A stretch of 64,000 nucleotides of DNA from Glandiceps talaboti. Lineage: Eukaryota; Hemichordata; Enteropneusta; Spengelidae. Shown one piece after another: positions 1-12,300 of the stretch (position 1 is the first letter of the stretch; each line of letters starts with the position of its first letter). The stretch spans positions 5,200,701 through 5,264,700 of the forward strand of contig NC_135552.1 in NCBI RefSeq assembly GCF_964340395.1, given 5' to 3'. The translations under genes were made by a program, and so were the position numbers. The notes below the pieces were generated by a model. It did no database searches. It was not told the DNA's origin and was given only the letters and a program-made list of their open reading frames with translations.

Positions 1-1501
1 TCCAACTTGACAATGGTTTTCCTTCCAACATTGTCTCTTTGTCCAACCACCACTGTAGGTGTGGAAAAAGGGGTGGTAGGATGGGAACCTTAGACTCTGC
101 TGATTGGATACTGGGGCACCAGTGAGCCAACAGGTAGAGCTGAATTGGACGCATTCTGAGGCATGCCCATGGTGAAATGTCGATGGAATTCATCAAACCC
201 AACAGGGAGAGAAATAGTTTGGCTTGTATGCGGGGTTGTTTCGCTACCAGCCTTACCAGTACTACAATCTTGTCTACTCGCTCTTGCGGTGGACAGACTA
301 TTCCCTGTTTGGTCATAAAATGCATCCCAATAAAAATCATGTCCTGAGTAGGAACTAGAACCGATTTGTCAGGACTCTGAAGGAATCCAAGAGACCTCAG
401 ATTAATCTTGGTGTCTCAAACAAAGTGACGTAGCTGTTCAACTTTCTTGTCGTGTAGCAACCAGTCGTCTAGATAAGGATTGAATATAAAATCGCACACA
501 TGGAGAGTGGTCACCAGTGCGGAAACTACCCGAGTAAAGACTCTCATTGCTGTTGCGAGGCCGAGCGGTAGAGCTACGTGTTTGAACACTCGACCGTTGG
601 TTGCAAAGCAGAGAAAGTGACGACACGACTCGTGAATGGGAATGTGGAAGTAGGAGTCCTTCAAATCTATGGACGCCATCCTTTTGCATGGCTGAATAGA
701 GGCGAGAACGGATCACCTGTTTCCATCTTGAATCTGGGCACTCGCAGACACTTGTTGAGAGTGGACAGATTCAGTATGGAATGCCATCCCCGCGACTTTT
801 TTGGAACCAGGAAAAAGTGGCTGTAAAAGCCGGGTGCCGGTGACTGGGCATCAATTTCTCTTATTGTGTTTTTTGCTTATTAGGGAGTCGATAGCTTCCA
901 GAAATGCAGTTTATTGACTGGCCAGTCTTGGAACCTGAGTAACAAAGTAAGACCTAAAGAGGGGGATCATGTATGAAAGATAGGTGATAACCCTCTCTTA
1001 CGGTAGACAAAATCCATTCGTCTGACGTGATGCATTCCCAATGTTTTGCGTATAAACCTATACCCCCCCCCCCCCCCCCCCAATGTGTCTGCGGGGTTCA
1101 CGGTCCTGTCGGGAGTGAAGTCAGGAGAACTGCTGACGACTTCCTGACCTTTATGTTTGATTGGTCGAGGAAACGGATGGCTTACTCAGCTGACTTGTGC
1201 ACTTAGTGTTCACAGCCTGACCCTGAACTTGTCTGGGTTTATGGCTGCGTTTCTTACTCTGACTTCAATGCTTGTATCCACTAGTTTGTGGTTGCTGTCT
1301 TGTAGGCAGAGTAGACGTAGACGCTTGAGGCATAGCAGTGGCCTGGAATTGAGGGGTTTTTGTATATCTTGGACCCCTCTCAGCTGTGGTCGGTACTTGC
1401 TTAGCCATCTCGCCCCCAAATAAAAATCTAGAATTGCTCCTTACCCAAATCTGGACATCAGCCCTATCCACAATAATGACAGTGCAAGTGGTCTCTAGCA
1501 C
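1..1501 (-). mobile_element. DIRS-like retrotransposon remnant (RT/RNase H part, decayed)
   Basis: Read on the minus strand, 416-679 encodes reverse-transcriptase motifs: ASIDLKDSYFHIPIH, then LPLGLATAMRVFTRVV, then the catalytic YLDDWLL (codons at 464-475). The same frame continues below 416 after a single in-frame TGA (416-418), with FIGMHFMTKQGIVCPP and then LLGLMNS and MRPIQLYLLAHW, which resemble the post-RT/RNase H region of DIRS1-type elements. Upstream of the RT the frame shifts near 690-700 (LRVPRFKMET lies in another frame), so the copy is dead. A run of about 19 C lies at 1063-1081. A minus-strand stretch at 1265-1501, rich in Q, P and T, could be gag-like, but I do not recognise it. 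The element runs off the left edge; tyrosine recombinase and termini are not visible. RT class: confident. DIRS assignment: likely, from the YLDDWLL and RPIQLYLL patterns. Confidence 0.75.
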
Positions 1502-1626
1502 ATTATATAATAATAGTCACATATCATGTGCTAAACAAAAAATTATATTTGACTGAAGAAGTCATATGGCAGAATCCATTATTTCATCAAGATCCAGTGA
1601 GAATTGTTGAAAGCAATATAAAGGAT

Positions 1627-3384
1627 ATGACTAAAGACAACAGTGATATGTACATTCAGTAATATTTTAATTTTTGGCATTATAGAAAATATAATTATGC
1701 AATCATATACTTTCATGCAAACCAGAGAATCTACTGAAACAAATGGAGATTCTTGACATAGAAAATGGAAAAGTGGAAATACAATGTATTTTGTAAATAT
1801 GGCTGGCAGTGACCACATGCATTATTTTTAAGGCCTGCACCTTAAAACACTACAGAATATTGTTATACAAACTAGGGAACACTGACTTGAAAAACCTCGA
1901 CCTTTCGTTATTAAAGGTCTACTTTGGTTCAGGATTGGAATCTAGATGTGAAAAAAGTATTGCTTTGTAGAGCTATAGAAAACAGTTGGTCCACAACAAA
2001 AGAATGATCACATCATCATTAAGATAACACTGATGTGGTGACCGTGAAATACTGAAACATGGACTTGAGGAAAGTAGCTTTACTCAACAAAATGTTCACA
2101 CATGTAGCAGAAAAGTATAGTCCATGATGTAAAGTCCAACAATTCTACTCACTTTTACAAGGTATGGATTGATAAAATAATTCAGTCTCATATCCATACC
2201 ACAACAGATTTACAAAAAAAACTTCTTTACTGTATATCTGTCTTTTGCTATAACTATAAGTTATGTCTCTTATCCCTACCTGAAGTAAATTCAATATCAT
2301 TTGCCAAGTAAATATCAATTTTTTTCACTGACGATATTCACTGTCTGATAAACATCATACATGTCTCATGAAACTTGACCAGTATCTTTTTTCCTGCTTC
2401 TTCTTGATCTGGTTTGTCTTCTTTCAGAAAGTACAGATGGTTCTCCTGCTGTATTTTCAACAGGACTTCCATCATCTGTAGAGGGCAGTCCATTTGCCTC
2501 TGTCAACACTTTTTTATGGGTGACCTTTGGAGTAACTTTCCATGTTCTTGGTTTTGGTGTTCTGCAATAATAATCATGTTTTTGAGTTGCTATGAAAAGT
2601 TACAAAAGGGTAAATTGAGCACTGTATTGATCACACAGAAACACATGTTTTGTAATTTTTACTGAATGGTGGATTATATTCAAAAAGTATCTGTTTGACA
2701 ATATCCTCATTATGATTATTTTCAGAAGGGGCCGTCACTTATTTAAGGTTCAGGCAAGAAGGGGAAATTCTTTTCCTGAACGTTATTACTGACACAGAGC
2801 ATACCACTTTGAGACTAAGGAGTCTGACTATGGATGTGAATGTTTTAAAACTACTAGTATGAAATTAACTTTGATGACTGACCAAATTATCTAGATGCAC
2901 TATTTGCACTTTTCTTAGCAACAGTTCCCATGTTGTGACTACTGCAGATAAAGATACATCTAAATGAACTTAATAAAATGATGGCCAAAAGTATATAGAG
3001 ATAGTTAGTTCTAGGCTTATACTCCACAAAAAGGATGACATCATTCTAGACTTTGACCTGGCTTCATTGCCTCTAGGGGCAAGTCCTCATAGCATTGGCA
3101 TACATCCAGCATTGTTGGGCCTGCACTATAAACATGCCATCTGCTTGAACTGATTGCAAGTATGTCATATCATTTCATGACATAGAGAACAAGCGACCTA
3201 TCGGTCAGAATAGCTCCGCTGTTTTTTTTTTATTCAATTTTTTATTTTGGTGACATGTAGAAGTGGTTCAGTTCTTCAGCTCTTCACTATGCAGTTTTGT
3301 TTTAGTGATGTAATACTAATAAAGTGGTTACTGGTTTCATATGATGTCTCACTATAAAACACATTTTACACAGAAGTTGGTAAT
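1627..3384. repeat. Duplicated segment, copy 1 (contains NCAPD3 last exon)
   Basis: Bases 1627-2120 match 3513-4006 at a constant offset of 1886, and 2999-3384 match about 4007-4391 (offset 1007-1008). Between these two blocks copy 1 holds about 878 bp (2121-2998) that copy 2 lacks, including the terminal coding exon of NCAPD3. Identity is very high by eye, with a few substitutions and one T-run length change. Confidence 0.9.
2366..2561 (-). CDS. NCAPD3: NCAPD3 exon 33, terminal (aa 1523-1587)
   Basis: Encodes [20 protein letters not shown], then [18 protein letters not shown] and TGA. The W-V-(T/S)-P and final R/K-rich segment match the vertebrate C terminus (WNVRSPAR...RRSLRKTPL). Intron 32 (2562-7100) contains the duplicated segment, a MITE-like inverted repeat and repeat fragments. 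The exon sits inside duplicated-segment copy 1. Confidence 0.87.
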
Positions 3385-6300
3385 TTTGAAGATAAAAATT
3401 GCCAACATGTGTTTTTTTATATGTGGTCCTATAATGAACGTAACCATATATGTTTCATAAAATTAACATACATTTCACACGAAAACCCATATGCCCCTGC
3501 ACTAATAATTAAATGACTAAAGACAACAGTGATATGTACATTCAGTAATATTTTAATTTTTGGCATTATAGAAAATATAATTATGCAATCATATACTTTC
3601 ATGCAAACCAGAGAATCTACTGAAACAAATGGAGATTCTTGACATAGAAAATGGAAAAGTGGAAATACAATGTATTTTGTAAATATGGCTGGCAGTGACC
3701 ACATGCATTATTTTTAAGGCCTGCACCTTAAAACACTACAGAATATTGTTATACAAACTAGGGAACACTGACTTGAAAAACCTCGACCTTTCGTTATTAA
3801 AGGTCTACTTTGGTTCAGGATTGGAATCTAGATGTGAAAAAAGTATTGCTTTGTAGAGCTATAGAAAACAGTTGGTCCACAACAAAAGAATGATCACATC
3901 ATCATTAAGATAACACTGATGTGGTGACCGTGAAATACTGAAACATGGACTTGAGGAAAGTAGCTTTACTCAACAAAATGTTCACACATGTAGCAGAAAA
4001 GTATAGAGATAGTTAGTTCTTGGCTTATACTCCATAAAAAGGATGACATCATTCTAGACTTTGACCTGGCTTCATTGCCTCTAGGGGCAAGTCCTCATAG
4101 CATTGGCATACATCCAGCATTGTTGGGCCTGCACTATAAACATGCCATCTGCTTGAACTGATTGCAAGTATGTCATATCATTTCATGACATAGAGAACAA
4201 GCGACCTATCGGTCAGAATAGCTCCGCTGTTTTTTTTTATTCAATTTTTTATTTTGGTGACATGTAGAAGTGGTTCAGTTCTTCAGCTCTTCACTATGCA
4301 GTTTTGTTTTAGTGATGTAATACTAATAAAGTGGTTACTGGTTTCATATGATGTCTCACTATAAAACACATTTTACACAGAAGTTGGTAATGTATTGTAC
4401 TTTTATACCATAGTCACCATTTTATAACAAAAATCTACTGTTATGAAAAATTGCACAAAATCTCAGCAAAAAAATGAATGGGAAATGCACACAAGAAAAA
4501 GAAAAAAAGAGGATTTTGAGGTTGGCTATAAATAATTCCAGTGTCTTACAGCTGTAACCCTGGAAAATTTTAATGATGAATGAAATAAACTAGGGATCTA
4601 AAATAATTTTGAGGCAATTTGAATTTCAATTTTCTAACAAATTTACAAAGTCAACAACATTCAACTTGTACAAGTTGTGGTATATATATATAGGGAAGAA
4701 ATGTATTAATAGTCATCTTAGTTTCCGTACGGCGACAATCTCAAGTACCCGGAAGAGAGTCATTCTCAGCCATACGTTACAGTGGTAACACTCGTTCATG
4801 TTCGATTACCTTTCACAAAGAAAACACAACGAAATGGTTGAAGTGATCTTTTTTTTAATTTCTTTTCATCACAACAACAAAATCTGCGTGATCAAAAGTG
4901 TTGTAAACTAAACCAGAAAGAATTATCGGACTGGCTAAACTTCCCGATGAACTGGAGTAAGGTCCTACTAGTCCAAGTAAGCCTCGATAGTACTATAGTA
5001 CGTGAGAAAATCGTCTCAAACTAGCGATACAACTTTCAAAATATAACTTGACATGTCTTCATTTGTTAGAGTTATACAATTCAAGACGGGTTTTCACTGG
5101 AAAACAACAATTCTGTGAATAATGACACTCTGAACGCAGCGATTTCTCGGACGATGTTACCACTGTAACGTATGGCTGACAATGACTTGCTTCCGGGTTA
5201 GTCCCTCGTGCATACGGGTCGTACGGAAACTAAGAAAGATGGCGATTAATACATACACCGTCTCAGCGTCTGATATTTTAATTTACAGTGTTTCTTGTGA
5301 CTGGCGCCTGTCAGCAGACTCTGCCATTTTTTTCATCATTCCATTGTATTTAAAACTTGTACTTGACATTTCACAATATTTATAATTCTCAACAAAATAC
5401 CTCAACATGCCTCACGATAACCTTTTCGGATTTACATGTAAAACGGGGAAAGATACGCAAAACATAATGCAAAGTCTGAAGCCAAATTAAAGTTGTAATT
5501 ATTTTAATTATTTTTACTTGCCAAATATTTGCATTTTGGAAATGGCAAGACACGTTCATGTCGTTTAACTTTACATGTGAACTGTCGGCCATAACTTCAA
5601 CCGCATGCCTAGGCATGCCTTCCTTACGCAAGTTGTCTTAATTCTGGTTCACTGTCATTCCAAATTGCACGACAATATAGAATTAATCACAAGTTACATG
5701 TTATCTGAAAACATCACAATTTTATAGTGGGTCTGAAGTGTGATTTTAGTGAGTACCAAGAACGTACTGTGTTGTTACTTGCTGTGTAAATTCGCTCGGT
5801 CAAATGAGGTCACCTTCAGCTTCTGATCGAATCAGGATAGAGTATGCAAATGAGGATGTTGCGGACTGGCTGATTATGTAGAAGGGGTGCAGAATTGGAT
5901 TTGAAGTTTACAACCCTGTTTCGAACATGCTTGTCATTTGGGCGCCCAATGCGTAAAATTATGACTATAGCACATATTACATTGCTTGTTTGACGTCAAT
6001 AGTGTCTTTTGAAAAGTGGCAGTTTACTTAAAGTCTCGTCGACTGATTTCCAATATGGCGTCGGTCATAATGCTCATTAACATATTCATTTTTTTTTCAA
6101 ATTACAAAAAAAAAATCATAAAAAATAAAAATGAAGATGTGCTGACTTGAAATTAACAAATCTGAGTAAGCTACCCCCTGCGCATCAACACGCCAGATAT
6201 CAAAGCAATCGGACAAGAGGTTTTCAAGGAGTTGATGAAAATGACATTTTATGAAAAAAAATCATAAAAAATTGAAAATGGCACAGATCAACTTGGCATG

Positions 6301-9300
6301 AACAAATCTGAATAGCCTCCCCCCAGGGAACATACACACCAAATATCGAAGAATTCTGACTGTCACTTTCAGAGCAGATGATGAAAATATAAAAGTTTGA
6401 CGGACACCTATGATTCACTCTACTCTCTATACTCTATACAACCTATACCTAAAGCTACGCTTTCTGCTTTTGCTGACAGCGGAGCTAAAAAAAAAGTGAA
6501 TTGTATTTTTGATGAATAGTAATTGAAGTTCTGTACAAGTCATTACAGGGAAGATGGAGACAGCTTGGCATTTCACATGGAACGACATGACTTTATTACA
6601 CACAATAAAATAAACAATTACAGAGGTACCGGACACAGTTATAATGTAAACACAGCTAAGTCCTGCATATCAGTGGAAAGTAAACCATAAAAATGATCAA
6701 CAAAGTCGATGTGTAACCATCCCAGCAATAGCCTGTTTCTACTGCACTATTCTAGAATAGAAATGCCTGTTACTTTTGCATCATGATCAATTTGCAAAGG
6801 ATCCTGGTGTGTGTGTGTGTGTGTGTGTGTGTGGTGTCTGTTATTGTTACTAATGTTAGTCTTGAGTTTATCTTTATGCACAAGACACTGTGTCAATGAG
6901 TAAAACACCAACGTAACCCAAATACATGTAGCACTGTATTTTTATTAACTAATACTACACATAATTGCTCATCACACATTTGATAGGAAGTTGTCAAGAA
7001 AGCATTTTATGAAATATAGAATGGAAGGAAAGCATGTGATGGGAAGTACTAAATTTCTACAATGACAAGATAAATATTATAAATACGATAGACTACTTAC
7101 GGATGATCTGGTGAAAACATACAAATGATATCTTTCTTTTTACCAACTGGGTTGTCTTCTTCATCTGACTGCAGCTGAGGTAGAAAACTGGCTGTACCTG
7201 GAACTGATAACAGACGGGAAATGTTATTTTAACCATATTTTAGCACTCTGTTAGTTTAGGCAAAAGAAAATGTGTGGTTCTGGTTATCCGACCCCACCTA
7301 GTTTTTCACTGCCAATCCTAAACTTTTTTTTTAAACATTCGAGAAAAAAATAATACAACCACAGAAATTGTCAAGTCTCACCAGAAATAGTGGATATGGA
7401 AACTGACATCAACTTAAAAAAAGAAATTATAGAGCTGTTCTTCCAATCTGTAATCATGTATGCCTGTACATCTAATGGGATGAAACTAATAATATAGACC
7501 ATATGGAAACAATGGAAAACATAACTACCTGAACTAGACACTCACACATGAAAAAAAACCATAACAAAATAAGATAAAAAATCTACCTACACCACATATT
7601 CTAAAATTGAGCATAATCGGAACCACCCAATTTTTTTTATTAGGCCTTACATGGACAAGTAGGGTGATTTATTCACCCCAGATGTGTTTAATTATTAAAT
7701 TTGTGTTTACTAAGCTTTAATTAAACATTCAAGAAAAATATTCTAAAATTGAGCATAATCAGAACCACCCAATTTTTTTATTAGGCCTTACCTGGACAAG
7801 TAGGGTGATTTATTCACCCCAGATGTGTTTAATTATTAAATTTGTGTTTACTAAGCTTTAATTAAACATTCAAGAAAAATATTCTAAAATTGAGCATAAT
7901 CGGAACCACCCAATTTTTTTATTAGGCCTTACCTGGACAAGTAGGGTGATTTATTCACCCCAGATGTGTTTAATTATTAAATTTGTGTTTACTAAGCTTT
8001 AATTAAACATTCAAGAAAATTTCTCACTGTCATTAGTCAGATATTTTTTCTTTTTTCTCTTGAAGAAAATACATTTGAGTATAATAGATTTGGTCACAAA
8101 GTTCATACATTATGTAATTAACCATGAATCAATATTTTGTCAAATGCTATCTAGAGATGTCAAGCTATTGTCCACAGCAGTTTTTTCACAGTGGTATGTA
8201 CTTTTCAATCACAGTATCCAAAGTTTAGTTTCGATGACGTCCCACCAAAGGTATGCAGTCATTGTTTAACTGATTACAGTCTATCTTTAGAATTCAAATG
8301 GCCAACATAACTTTATCATAGTGAAAAATCAGTACTTACAGGCAAGGAAAAAACTTCAATACATGTTAAACATTAAATGGGTGTCATTCCACCTGTTTGA
8401 ATGTCCTCGCATAGCAAGAATTTGAGGGATGAGCAAAATGCAAATTGGGCAGAAGAAATTTGGCAATTTCATTTGTGAAGGCAGAAGAAATTTGGCAATT
8501 TCATTTGTGAACTATGTACCATTTTGTATATAGTCTGTTATACTTTTTACTGTTTAATATGTCAACAAAACCATTATCCCATACATAAATTCAACCAACA
8601 CCTTTCAGCATGGAATATATTTAATGTGAAATACTTGTATTATGAACTATAGTAATGCTGTGACATGTGAAGTGTATTATACCTTTCGAGATACCCTGAA
8701 TATTATTCAGCATTTGTTGATCTATACCATGATGTAAAGGGGAATGCCTGTATTTAAATGCACTTGACTTATTTTGACACAGTTTATGGTTGACGGTACT
8801 GTTATAGTCTTAACAGTCTTGAAAGTGCACAACTGAATTCTACCAAGCTACTGAGTTTGCTTGTCACAAGCTATGCTAAAACTACCAACCTGTGATGAGT
8901 TATCAGTCATAAAACTATATACTTTAAAACTTTATAATATTTTTAGCACTGCTTGAAACAGGCAAACTCTGTAGGTTGATAGAATTCAGTTGTACATGTA
9001 GTTCTAACTGACTGGAAGGTTATATTTGCTATGGTTCTATCTAACTTACCATCCCTTGGGTTGACATCACTAAATACAGTCATTGGCAGTGAAGATGGTA
9101 TAGGAGATGGTGGTACAGTCATAGTGTTATCAGTTTGAAAGGTGATATTTGCTATGGTTCTATCTGGTGTACTGATGGCTCTGCTCACCCCGTCTGGAGT
9201 TCGATTTGGTCTTCTTTCTGGAGTCTAACATAGACAATGCAAAATGGTGGAAACTGTTACAAGAGCTAAAAACTGCAGTTATAATACAAACATGCAAGTT

Positions 9301-12300
9301 AAGCTGGGCATTTGTAGCTATTATCTGGCATTGCAAAATCACTTGTCCTATCTAGATTACAATATTTCAATAAATACATGAAATTCAAAACTATTAATTT
9401 AGTTTTTAAATAACAACAATGTTTGATAAATCATAATAGGAATGAAAAGCTGACACTCTAAGTCAAGGATTTTAAAGATACTTTATACACATTCCTTGAG
9501 ATATACATGTAACTTTAACATATTTGCTAATAACTCCAATAATGACATTTTAAACTATAAGACTCAAAAACACTATACACAGCTGATAACTAGTGAAAGT
9601 AAAACTGAAGTTTTTCTCCAGACATGTGGACTTGTTCGCCAGTACAGAGGTGTGGACTAACGCTTCAGTTTTGCTTTCAGTATTTCACTAGATACCAACT
9701 ATGTGTACATGTAGTGGTTCAACAACAGTATTATCATTATTATAAAAAATATGGAATATATACTCTGGTCAATCAGTCTATGTCATTGGTTCGAAATACG
9801 GAGTCAAAACGCTCAAAATTGCCATTACTTTTCCCGATTTTTTTTATATTACTGGCGATGGTACATGTATAATATATTATTCCCCAATATTTTTCTACAT
9901 TTAGCCGGAAAATACTCATAACCTAAGGGTTGTCACTAGGAGTTGCTAGAGACAAGGGCCCATTATGTCACTCATATTTGCTTTGGCTGAACGCAGAAAA
10001 ATATTGGGGAATAATAAACAATTGTTGATGCAGTATATGTACACAGATGGGCTTGCATTAATAACTAACTGCTTACTTGTTTGTCTGATAATTGACTAGT
10101 TCTTTTGGTAGGTGTGTTCTTCTCACTTTCAACATCACTGGCTACTTTCTCTTCCTGTTTACCCTGCACATTCTCTCGCCTGTTCCTTGGTGTGACATTC
10201 ACAGGAGTGTGACTACTTGTCGGTGTAGGGAATGGTCTAGGTGTTCTAGGTGTGTGGATGTCACGTATATCTGACATACTCTTACTTCGTCTCTTCTTCA
10301 CCTCTTCAACTATACGTTTAGCAGAGTTATGTAGTGCAAAGGTTGCCAGTGACATATTTCTAGAAGTAGAATAGAAAACATGAATAACCCTCACAAACAA
10401 AGCAGTCATCTTGGTACTGCTGATTAGCCTAAACAATTTCCTTCTACAATCAGATCTTCTGATCATTTTGAAAATACTGGTAATGCTGACATGCTGAGAC
10501 CTATTCACAGATGAATTTCAAGTTCCCCTGGCATTTCATGTAAATGTAAAGAAGACATAACACTGCTCTTATCAAGCCACACTTGTCTCTGTACTTCCAA
10601 TATACTGTGCCAATTGTTATTAATCCTATTAAGTTGTTTACTTTCCTGCGTTTGGTACAAGTTCCGCTTTGTACATGTTTGCTTGTCCCTGGTTGTATAA
10701 AGAAATAAAATAAAGTGTCACATACCTGCTGCCAGCACTGAGTGGTGTACCTTGTACAGCTGGTATTGGTGCACTGGTAGGTCTAGGCAGACTAGGAGGA
10801 GTACAACCAATCTTTGGTGATCCTGCAGCTGAAGCCTACAAAAAAGTGTTAAGGTGAGTAAAAATCTATTGCTAGTAGTACATACCCTTGTTAAGAAAAT
10901 TAACGGCCATGAACTCTCGGTATATAGTTACAAAAGAAAATTTCTACATACTGAATCACAAAATCATTTCCGAAGAATGTTTTGAATGTGTCATTTTTAA
11001 CCATTTTTATTTATATTGTTATAATAAGAACAGTAACACTCGCCTATTATGGATTGGTGCTTGTTATCATCTAGATATTTTTGATAGTACCAATCTGTCG
11101 AAATGTGTACTAGGCATGACACTTAGTCATCAATATCCAAATCCAAGTTTTCTGACAAACTACATGTACATGTAATGTAATCTTCTATAAATTTGTAGCG
11201 AGTTCAGAGTCTTGTCAAGACGGAAACTGTTTATTTGCTACCCAGTAGAGATTCTCTACTATGTATAGCTACTTATACATTTCATTTTCCACGCGTTTCC
11301 GTGTAAAAATTACATTATTCCGGAACTTTGAATGAATCACTGATTTGCATGTACAAATCCTAAGGTATTGTCCATGTTTATGTCCAAGTCTTACATTAGG
11401 GAGGGTTCAACATGTAAACTAACTTTATCTCAGATATCTGACATCAGGATTTCTGCACCACAAAACTGGTCTAGGTGACATTAAACTTGGACAGTTCACT
11501 TACTAGTCTAGGTGACATTAAACTTAGACAGTTCACTTACTAGTCTAGGTGACATTAAACTTGGACAGTTCACTTACTGGTCTAGGTGACATTACTCTTA
11601 GACAGTTCACTTACTGGTCTAGGTGACATTAAACTTAGACAGTTCACTTACTGGTCTAGGTGACATTAAACTTAGACAGTTCACTTACTAGTCTAGGTGA
11701 CATTAAACTTAGACAGTTCACTTACTGGTCTAGGTGACATTAAACTTAGACAGTTCACTTACTGGTCTAGGTGACATTAAACTTAGACAGTTCACTTACT
11801 GGTCTAGGTGACATTAAACTTGGACAATTCACTTACTGGTCTAGGTGACATTAAACTTAGACAGTTCACTTACTGGTCTAGGTGACATTAAACTTGGACA
11901 GTTCACTTACTGGTCTAGGTGACATTAAACTTAGACAGTTCACTTACTGGTCTAGGTGACATTAAACTTAGACAGTTCACTTACTGGTCTAGGTGACATT
12001 AAACTTAGACAATTCACTTACTGGTCTAGGTGACATTAAACTTAGACAGTTCACTTACTGGTCTAGGTGACATTACTCTTAGACAGTTCACTTACTGGTC
12101 TAGGTGACATTAAACTTGGACAGTTCACTTACTGGTCTAGGTGACATTAAACTTGGACAGTTCACTTACTGGTCTAGGTGACATTACTCTTAGACAGTTC
12201 ACTTACTGGTCTAGGTGACATTAAACTTGGACAGTTCACTTACTGGTCTAGGTGACATTAAACTTGGACAGTTCACTTACTGGTCTAGGTGACATTACTC

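Noticed and set aside
1063-1081. Poly-C run as a functional tract
   Set aside because: Most likely a homopolymer or gap-edge artefact within a dead retroelement.
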